The notes under the pieces were generated by a model. That model was not told where the DNA came from, did not search any database, and worked only from the letters and a program-made list of their open reading frames with translations. A stretch of DNA of 31,452 bases from Spirochaetales bacterium (GTDB taxonomy: Bacteria > Desulfobacterota_D > UBA1144): assembly GCA_002730475.1 (NCBI GenBank), contig PCAG01000014.1:1-31452 (forward strand). Direction: 5' to 3'. The translations under genes were made by a program, and so were the position numbers. Positions 25,394-31,452 of this stretch are shown piece by piece. How positions within the stretch are numbered: the first letter of the stretch is position 1; each line of letters opens with the position of its first letter.

Positions 25394-26470
25394 CTATTTG
25401 ATTCTCAACATCAGGCATCTTCCCACCCATTTTACTTTGATTTCACTATTTTGATTAATTAAGAACTTAGTCCTTAAATTGTGAGTTAAAGATAGTCCCG
25501 CTTCTCCTAAAAACTTAGGAGAATAATAAATTATTAGTTCGTCCCATAGTTTGGATTCCAAAAAATTGGAAAAGATTTTTCCTCCTCCTTCTATAAGCAC
25601 CCTCTGTATACCTAGAGAAGGTAGTTTCTTTAAAATCTTTTTTGGATCCAGTACGTCCAATGTAACAATCTCGCAACCCGCTTTTACCAATGCTTTAAAC
25701 TTTTTCGAAGTTGGGGAAATTTTAGTAAAAATGATTGGGCGATTTCCACGGATTACAATCTTGCTTGTCAATGGAGTTCGTAAACAAGAATCCAAAACAA
25801 TTGGTCTTGGTTGCTGGATGCTGTTCTTTCTGTTGCCTCTATAATTAAGTTGAGGGTTGTCCCGTATTATAGTATTCACACCAACGAGAACTGAGTCGAA
25901 TTCTTTTCGTAATTCGTTAGCATGTTTTCGCTGAAGACGGTCTCCTATATTGTCATTATTGCCTCCAATGTCATAAATTTTTCCATCCATTGATGTGCAA
26001 ATTTTTAGAGTTACAAAAGGTCTTTTTTTCTTAATCAAACTGGCAAAGCCTTTATTCAGCTCTTTGCTTTCTATTTCATAAGTACCAACCTCTGTTTCTA
26101 TTTGGTTCTTTTTTAAAAACTTTATACCTCGTCCATTAACTTTAGGGTTCGGGTCTTTCATTGAAATTACAACTTTTTTAATACCTTTCTTCGCGATAAG
26201 CTGAGCACAGGGGGGTGTCTTTTTTTTGAAGTGACAACAAGGTTCAAAGGTAACGAACATTGTCGAATTGGCTACGGAGGAGCCTCGCTCTTCAGCATTG
26301 TTAATTGCATTCACTTCCGCATGAGAGCCACCAAATTTCTCGTGAAAACCTTTTCCTATAATTTTATTATTTTTTACTATAACTGCACCAACCATTGGAT
26401 TAGAACCAGTTCTATTTAACCCCTTTTTGGCAAGCCGTAAAGCTGTTTTCATGAAATCAGTTTTTTTCAT
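25394..26470 (-). CDS. ribD: RibD, bifunctional riboflavin biosynthesis deaminase/reductase
   Basis: Deaminates diaminohydroxyphosphoribosylaminopyrimidine and then reduces the product, two early steps to riboflavin. I start it at ATG 26470 (358 residues); GTG 26473 just before it is possible. N-terminal deaminase: NPMVGAVIV, zinc ligands in HAE (H50, E52), EPC (C78) and TPPC (C88). C-terminal reductase from about residue 145: TLKICTSMDGKI, LRKEFDSVLVGVNTIIRDNPQL and VLIEGGGKIFSNFL. It starts 2 bases after ftsY. No FMN riboswitch fits in front of it, so it is probably expressed from the ftsY promoter. Confidence 0.96.
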   Translation of the reverse strand: MKKTDFMKTALRLAKKGLNRTGSNPMVGAVIVKNNKIIGKGFHEKFGGSHAEVNAINNAEERGSSVANSTMFVTFEPCCHFKKKTPPCAQLIAKKGIKKVVISMKDPNPKVNGRGIKFLKKNQIETEVGTYEIESKELNKGFASLIKKKRPFVTLKICTSMDGKIYDIGGNNDNIGDRLQRKHANELRKEFDSVLVGVNTIIRDNPQLNYRGNRKNSIQQPRPIVLDSCLRTPLTSKIVIRGNRPIIFTKISPTSKKFKALVKAGCEIVTLDVLDPKKILKKLPSLGIQRVLIEGGGKIFSNFLESKLWDELIIYYSPKFLGEAGLSLTHNLRTKFLINQNSEIKVKWVGRCLMLRIK

Positions 26471-26472
26471 CA

Positions 26473-27453
26473 CTATTGCAAATCAAATAAGGCTTTAGAA
26501 AAATTATCCGGGACAAAAGGAATTAAATCTTCTAAATTCTCTCCGATACCTATCAGTTTAATTGGTAAGTCGTAGTCATACGAAGCTGATATCGCAAAGC
26601 CTGCTTTGGATGTACTGTCTAGTTTCGTAATAACAATTCCAGTCAAATCAATACTTTTTTTAAATTTTTCTATTTGGCTTAATGCATTCTGACCTGACGT
26701 CCCATCAAGAACTAGTAAATTTTCTATAGGAGGTTTCCCGGTTTGTTTATGAATAACTTTTTCTATTTTTGAAAGCTCCATCATTAAATCATTATTCGTA
26801 CCAAGTCTACCAGCAGTATCAACAATAATAACGTCTACATTTTTTTTTCTGGCATCTTCTATCGCCGAGTAGACAACACTGCTAGGATCTTTGTTGTCAT
26901 TCGAAAAAAATTCAGCCCCAACTCTTTGTGCCCATACTTCGAGTTGGGCAATAGCGGCTGCTCTAAAAGTATCCGCTGCTACAATCATAACTTTTTTTTC
27001 AATTTCTGAAATAATCAGGTTCGCCAATTTACCAATAGTTGTTGTTTTTCCACTGCCATTAACTCCACTGATGACAAAAATTGAAATACCGCCAGGCTCA
27101 AAATTAATATTCAAATCTTCCCTACTTAGCATAAGAGAGATTTCTTTCTGTAGAACGCTTAAAAAGAATGTTTTATTGATTTCTTTATCCGTTTCCTGAC
27201 TTTTTAAACCCTCTTTGAACTTTTCTATTATTCTTTCAGAAGAATTAAAACTCACATCCGACAAAATCAGAGTCTCGTGTAGTTCGTCTAAAGTGCTATC
27301 GTCAATAGTAACTTTAACTTTCCCACTATCACTCGTTGTAATCTTGTAAGAATCTCCCTTAAATACTTGTGTAATCGACTCGGTTATAGATTCTCGGGTT
27401 TTGACTAACTTGTCTTTTACGAAAGAAAAGAGGGATTTAGCCTTCTTAAACAT
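26473..27453 (-). CDS. ftsY: FtsY, signal recognition particle receptor
   Basis: SRP-family GTPase that receives Ffh-bound ribosomes at the inner membrane. It has 326 residues: a short basic, amphipathic N-terminus (about 1-30) without the long acidic A domain of E. coli FtsY, the N domain, then the NG GTPase with GVNGSGKTT at 130-138, AADTFRAAAIAQLE, VDTAGRLGTN, TKLDSTSKAGFA and GIGENLEDLIPF. All SRP GTPase motifs are intact. It heads ftsY-ribD-nadD-rsfS and diverges from dnaE across a 90-base AT-rich gap. Confidence 0.97.
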   Translation of the reverse strand: MFKKAKSLFSFVKDKLVKTRESITESITQVFKGDSYKITTSDSGKVKVTIDDSTLDELHETLILSDVSFNSSERIIEKFKEGLKSQETDKEINKTFFLSVLQKEISLMLSREDLNINFEPGGISIFVISGVNGSGKTTTIGKLANLIISEIEKKVMIVAADTFRAAAIAQLEVWAQRVGAEFFSNDNKDPSSVVYSAIEDARKKNVDVIIVDTAGRLGTNNDLMMELSKIEKVIHKQTGKPPIENLLVLDGTSGQNALSQIEKFKKSIDLTGIVITKLDSTSKAGFAISASYDYDLPIKLIGIGENLEDLIPFVPDNFSKALFDLQ

Positions 27454-27543
27454 ATGATTTTATTCTGTCATCATTTAATTTAATTATCAATAATATTAAT
27501 TTTTTAATTAGTCTTTATTGATTTATAATTAAGTCTATCTTTA
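27454..27543. promoter_or_regulatory. Divergent promoter region ftsY / dnaE
   Basis: Very AT-rich 90-base gap. For dnaE, TATAAT lies at 27524-27529 with only a poor -35 match upstream; transcription would begin near 27536, about 8 bases before the ATG, and no Shine-Dalgarno sequence precedes that ATG. For ftsY a weak GATAAT can be read on the minus strand at 27488-27483. Assignments are tentative because such hexamers are frequent in DNA of this composition. Confidence 0.4.
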
Positions 27544-30500
27544 ATGAAAAATGATTTTGTTCACCTACATCTACATTCCCAATATTCGCTCCTTGATGGA
27601 GCAATAAAGTTCGAAGGGCTTTTTGAGGAAGTGGCAAAGCAGGGGATGTCTGCAGTAGCCCTAACGGATCACGGAAATTTGTTTGGTGCATATGAATTCT
27701 ATAAAAAAGCAAAAGCAAACAATATTAAGCCAATAATTGGTTGTGAAGTTTATATAACACAAGATCTTAACAAGAAAACTCCGGATAACAACAAAACGCA
27801 CCATTTAACAGTTCTTACCGCGAATATGCAAGGGTACGAAAATCTTTGTTCGTTGGTCTCTACTGGATACCTAAAAGGGTTTTATAGGAAACCAAGGATA
27901 GACAAGAGGATTCTCTTCGAAAAGAATAGTGGCTTAATTGTCTTAAGTGGCTGCTTGAACGGTGAAGTTTGTCACAATATTTTAAAAGGTAAGAAAGAAG
28001 AGGCGATAAGAGTAGCAAGTGAATATAAGGATATATTTAGGGATAGATACTTTCTAGAAATTCAAGGGACCCGCCTCAAAGAACAAGAAAGAGTTAATTC
28101 CGTGTTGAAAGAAATGAGTTCAAAACTTAAGATACCACTCGTAGCAACAAACGATTGCCACTATTTAACTAAAAACGATTTCGATTCTCACGATGCTTTA
28201 CTTTGTATACAAACAGGTTCTTTAGTTAAAGAGGAGAAAAGGTTTCGTTTCAATGGAAACGAATTCTATCTAAAATCTAGAGATGAAATGGTAGATGCGA
28301 TTGGCAATAATCAAGAAGCATTAGAGAATACGTTACTGATAGCCGAAAGATGCAATGTTGATTTAAATCGAACTGATTATCGACTTCCCAAGATAAACAC
28401 AAAAGACGATATAAATTTTGATGGAATAGCCGAAATGGTACATGCATCATTAGATAAACAAATTCGAGACAAAACTATTTCTTCAACAGAAATAGAATTA
28501 TATAAAGAGCGAATATCTCATGAACTATCGATAATCGAAAATATGGGTTTTCAAGGATATTTTTTGGTTGTATCTGATTTTATAAAATATGCAAAAGAAA
28601 AAAGAATTCCTGTGGGACCAGGGAGAGGAAGTGCCGCGGGAAGTCTTGTCGCATATTTATTAGATATTACTGAGGTAGATCCAATTAAACATGATTTGAT
28701 TTTTGAAAGATTTTTAAATCCTGAAAGAATTAGTATGCCAGATATAGATATAGATTTTTGTGGTGATGGAAGAGATGACGTAATAAGATATGTAACAGAG
28801 AAATACGGCGAAGATAAAGTAGCACAAATTGGTACTTTTGGCACTATGTCATCTAAAGCAGTAATAAAAGATGTTGGTCGAGTCCTTGGCTTTAGTTTTG
28901 CAGATGTTGATAGATTAACGAAGCTAATCCCTTCGTTCCGGGGTAAAGTATATGGACTTAACGAATGCTACAAAAAGGTTAAGGAGTTTAAACAATTAGT
29001 AAAATCCACTAATCAGTTTACCGAGCTTTATAATCTAGGTGTCAAACTAGAAAACTCAGTAAGACATTCGTCCACACACGCTGCTGGAGTCGTAATCTCA
29101 AATGAGTCACTTGATAAAACGATTCCACTATTTAGAGGATCGAAAAACGAAACAGTAACGCAATATGACATGACCGCGATAGAAGAACTAGGATTTGTAA
29201 AGTTTGATTTCTTAGGCTTGAAGACTCTTACGGTAATAAAAATTGCAAAAGGATTTATCAAGAGTAAGAATCCGAATATTGAAGAGGACATAAAGTTTGC
29301 CAACTTAAATGATCCAAAGGTCTACAAGGTGCTGTCAAAAGGACTAACCAGAGGAATATTTCAAATTGAATCCAGCGGAATGAAAGATGTGTTGAACAAT
29401 TTAAAGGCTAACAAATTTGAAGATATAGTTGCTTTGTTAGCTCTATACAGACCTGGTCCTTTAGATAGCGGTATGGTTGATGAATATATCCTCAGAAAAA
29501 ATCGGAAGAAAAAAACAGACTACCCAGCACCTGAACTGAAAGAGATTCTGCAAGAAACTCACGGGCTTTTTGTATATCAAGAACAAATAATGAAAACGGC
29601 ATCAGTGCTTGCAAATTTTTCTTTGGGAGAGGCAGATCTTTTGAGAAGAGCAATGGGAAAGAAAAAAACGTCTGAAATGTTGGCCCAAAGAGAGAGGTTC
29701 CTTTCTGGGGCAGAATCAAATAATTTTTCCCCCAAAATTGCTCATGAAATTTTTGATACCATGGAAAAATTTGCAGAATACTCCTTTAACAAAAGCCATA
29801 GCACCGCCTATGCCATAATAACTTTTCAAACGGCATTTCTAAAAACATATTATCCATGTGAATTTATGGCAGCGCTTATGACCACAGAGATAAATACATC
29901 GGATAAAATTGTTTCAAATATAAGCGAATGCAAAGAAATGGGTATCGAAATATTGTCACCCGACATCAATGAGAGCGGGTCAGGTTTTACACCAATCGAT
30001 AATTCCATAAGATTTGGATTGAGTGCAATTAAGAATTTAGGCATCAATATCGTTAACAACATTATAAAATCACGAGATGGCTCAAATAAATTCTTGAATA
30101 TTTTTGAATTTTTATCATTAATGGATTCCAGAAAGATGAACAAGAAAAGTCTTGAGAGCTTGATTAAATCAGGAGGGTTAGATTGTTTTAACTACAGTAG
30201 AGCTACTCTATACAACAATATGGAATTGTTGCTAAGTTATGTAGGCCACAACAATAAAGATAAAGATGCAAGCCAAGAGACTTTGTTTGAATTAGACGAG
30301 GTTATCGCGGAGCCTCCTTTGGAAGAATCAAAGGAATGGCTACCTCACGATTTGAGTAAATATGAAATAGAGATTCTTGGATATCCAGTTAAAATTAATC
30401 CGCTAGAAATATGTCAACATAAATTGTCACAAATAAATTACAGGAAAATATCCAACATTAAACTTGAAGATGAAAAGGCTGCGGTGACAATCGCGGCTTT

Positions 30501-30960
30501 TATCTCATCTATTAATATCAAAACTTCCAAAAGGAACTCAAAGAAGTATGCCATAATCAATCTTGAAGACTCATCTGATGTACTAGAGGCAATTATATTT
30601 AATGATGAATTTGAAAAATATGAATCCAGATTGATCGTAGGTATGCCTCTCTTGTTAACAGGGATGGTTGAAAAAACCGATGAGAATACTAAATTAATTA
30701 TTAATTCTTTTAATGAGACAGATGCAGTACAAATTATTAATGACGTACCGGTGCCAATTAAAATTAATCTTAAGAACGATATTTCATTAAAGCAAGCGAA
30801 TAACCTTAAGGCTATTTTTAATAAATATCCGGGCGAAAGCCCTATCCGGATATCCTTCAGAGAGAACGGGCTAAAAGCAACAATATCAGTGAACGATTTT
30901 AAAGTCGACAACTGCAAAGAGCTGCATGAAGAAATCTCAAGGACCGTTGGTAACAACTAA
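27544..30960 (+). CDS. dnaE: DnaE, DNA polymerase III alpha subunit
   Basis: Replicative C-family DNA polymerase. It has 1138 residues (E. coli 1160). An N-terminal PHP domain begins HLHLHSQYSLLDG (H7, H9, H11). The palm aspartates are D400 and D402 in MPDIDIDF and D555 in KFDFLGLKT, matching E. coli D401, D403 and D555 almost exactly. The fingers contain YRPGPLDSGM and GLFVYQEQIMKTA. A clamp-binding motif QETLF is at 911-915, followed by an OB fold (from about VTIAAFISSI) and a short C-terminal region. This is the DnaE1 type without a built-in exonuclease. It is a single gene, with its stop 3 bases from that of the DUF2103 gene. Confidence 0.98.
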   Translation: MKNDFVHLHLHSQYSLLDGAIKFEGLFEEVAKQGMSAVALTDHGNLFGAYEFYKKAKANNIKPIIGCEVYITQDLNKKTPDNNKTHHLTVLTANMQGYENLCSLVSTGYLKGFYRKPRIDKRILFEKNSGLIVLSGCLNGEVCHNILKGKKEEAIRVASEYKDIFRDRYFLEIQGTRLKEQERVNSVLKEMSSKLKIPLVATNDCHYLTKNDFDSHDALLCIQTGSLVKEEKRFRFNGNEFYLKSRDEMVDAIGNNQEALENTLLIAERCNVDLNRTDYRLPKINTKDDINFDGIAEMVHASLDKQIRDKTISSTEIELYKERISHELSIIENMGFQGYFLVVSDFIKYAKEKRIPVGPGRGSAAGSLVAYLLDITEVDPIKHDLIFERFLNPERISMPDIDIDFCGDGRDDVIRYVTEKYGEDKVAQIGTFGTMSSKAVIKDVGRVLGFSFADVDRLTKLIPSFRGKVYGLNECYKKVKEFKQLVKSTNQFTELYNLGVKLENSVRHSSTHAAGVVISNESLDKTIPLFRGSKNETVTQYDMTAIEELGFVKFDFLGLKTLTVIKIAKGFIKSKNPNIEEDIKFANLNDPKVYKVLSKGLTRGIFQIESSGMKDVLNNLKANKFEDIVALLALYRPGPLDSGMVDEYILRKNRKKKTDYPAPELKEILQETHGLFVYQEQIMKTASVLANFSLGEADLLRRAMGKKKTSEMLAQRERFLSGAESNNFSPKIAHEIFDTMEKFAEYSFNKSHSTAYAIITFQTAFLKTYYPCEFMAALMTTEINTSDKIVSNISECKEMGIEILSPDINESGSGFTPIDNSIRFGLSAIKNLGINIVNNIIKSRDGSNKFLNIFEFLSLMDSRKMNKKSLESLIKSGGLDCFNYSRATLYNNMELLLSYVGHNNKDKDASQETLFELDEVIAEPPLEESKEWLPHDLSKYEIEILGYPVKINPLEICQHKLSQINYRKISNIKLEDEKAAVTIAAFISSINIKTSKRNSKKYAIINLEDSSDVLEAIIFNDEFEKYESRLIVGMPLLLTGMVEKTDENTKLIINSFNETDAVQIINDVPVPIKINLKNDISLKQANNLKAIFNKYPGESPIRISFRENGLKATISVNDFKVDNCKELHEEISRTVGNN

Positions 30961-30963
30961 GTA

Positions 30964-31281
30964 TTATTTCTTATTAATTTTGTTTATAACTTCCTTCACT
31001 TTCTGAGGATTGCTGGTGGAGATAAAAATTTCTTGGTTCGAATTCCCAGACGTAGCATTTAACTTGCAACCAACTAATATTTCCCCTAATCCTTGATAAA
31101 TCTCTCTTCCATATGTAACTTTTAAGTTTTCTCCTTTTCCTTTTCCAACCTTTATTGCTCCAGGGGTTATCAGATTAACACAATCGATTGGCTCTATAAA
31201 TTTTTCCAAAAAGCTATCCAGATTTTTAATCCTAGAATGCTGTTGTTTGATTTTCCCTTTTCTGTGTTTTTTTATCGCCAT
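30964..31281 (-). CDS. DUF2103-like small protein
   Basis: Small basic protein of 105 residues. The pattern (N-terminal KKHRKGKIKQQHSRI, then INLITPGAI-type strand read here as CVNLITPGAIKVGKGKG, LKVTYGREIYQGLGEILVGCK, and SNQEIFISTSNPQKVKEVI near the end) resembles the DUF2103 family, described as predicted metal-binding, whose role is unknown. The match is from memory and not from a search. There is no signal peptide or membrane segment. It begins one base after the stop of an upstream membrane-protein gene and runs tail to tail into dnaE. Confidence 0.7.
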   Translation of the reverse strand: MAIKKHRKGKIKQQHSRIKNLDSFLEKFIEPIDCVNLITPGAIKVGKGKGENLKVTYGREIYQGLGEILVGCKLNATSGNSNQEIFISTSNPQKVKEVINKINKK

Positions 31282-31282
31282 T

Positions 31283-31452
31283 TTAAAGACTTTTCATTTT
31301 ATTACTAGCTAGGGTTGCCGTTGTCTTAAATTTGATATGAAGGAAAATTCCAAAAAGAACTAATAAGTCTGTCGGATAGGGCGTATATTCCGTTAAATCA
31401 GTAACTATTCTAGGATTAACTGAAATAGTGATAAGAATCCATAAAATAAATA
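31283..31452 (-). CDS. C-terminal end of an unidentified membrane protein (cut by window edge)
   Basis: The minus strand is open from the window edge to TAA at 31285-31283, giving about 56 codons in frame. The visible part has a hydrophobic stretch (FILWILITISV), a polar loop (NPRIVTDLTEYTPYPTD), a second hydrophobic stretch (LLVLFGIFLHI) and a short basic tail ending KMKSL. This looks like two membrane segments joined by a loop. I do not recognise the family. It ends one base before the DUF2103 start, so both genes are probably co-transcribed. Confidence 0.6.
   Translation of the reverse strand, partial: FILWILITISVNPRIVTDLTEYTPYPTDLLVLFGIFLHIKFKTTATLASNKMKSL

Noticed and set aside
26470..26480. 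FMN riboswitch before ribD
   Set aside because: Only 2 bases separate ftsY and ribD, and no conserved RFN element can fit outside coding sequence.
30438..30956. 172-codon frame on minus antisense to dnaE
   Set aside because: A shadow of the DnaE C-terminal OB-fold region; its serine/leucine-rich composition is typical of antisense frames.
1..31452. CRISPR arrays, insertion sequences, tRNA or prophage genes
   Set aside because: I saw no regularly spaced long repeats, transposase-like products, cloverleaf-like segments or phage proteins; every large segment is accounted for by housekeeping genes.

Overview
This AT-rich window comes from a Gram-negative bacterium with a compact genome. It carries a complete division and cell-wall (dcw) cluster, a meso-diaminopimelate-type MurE, an outer-membrane barrel protein and a TrkAH potassium system. 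The final penicillin-binding protein (FtsI) has a C-terminal PASTA domain, which points away from gamma- and betaproteobacteria and towards a delta-like or deeply branching lineage. Marine groups such as SAR324 or Dadabacteria are only a guess. I see no tRNA, rRNA, insertion sequence, phage gene or CRISPR array, and no gene-free stretch longer than 300 bases.

Layout. (1) 1-6568, minus strand: a run transcribed leftwards, murJ (lipid II flippase), aroQ, recJ, an outer-membrane barrel protein, trkA and trkH (cut by the window edge). murJ has no ATG, GTG or TTG at its true N-terminus and appears to start at ATA or ATT. (2) 6636-7794: a metallo-beta-lactamase-fold hydrolase on plus, meeting a small unknown 70-residue gene on minus. 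(3) 7818-24396, plus strand: the dcw cluster mraZ-rsmH-ftsL-ftsI-murE-murF-mraY-murD-ftsW-murG-murC-murB-ftsQ-ftsA-ftsZ. It is headed by a near-consensus sigma70 promoter and four TGG-type repeats spaced exactly 10 bp apart, a good candidate MraZ operator. There is no ddl between murB and ftsQ. (4) 24398-27453, minus: ftsY-ribD-nadD-rsfS, ending one base from ftsZ. (5) 27544-30960, plus: dnaE. (6) 30964 to the end, minus: the 3' end of an unidentified membrane-protein gene followed by a DUF2103 protein.

How the genes work together. MurC, D, E and F build UDP-MurNAc-pentapeptide, with MurB making the MurNAc precursor. MraY and MurG turn it into lipid II, and MurJ, encoded in the neighbouring minus-strand run, should flip it. 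FtsW and FtsI polymerise and crosslink it at the septum organised by FtsZ, FtsA, FtsQ and FtsL. RsmH methylates 16S rRNA and MraZ probably represses the whole operon. Most adjacent genes on the same strand overlap or lie within a few bases, several through stop/start overlaps of ATGA, GTGA or TTGA type, so translational coupling is likely. All three tail-to-tail gene pairs have stop codons 1-4 bases apart with no visible terminator.

I found no clearly new multi-gene system. The most interesting signals are the non-canonical murJ start, the phased operator at mraZ, a hairpin plus a five-codon reading frame in front of ftsA, and an operator-like palindrome in front of ftsZ.
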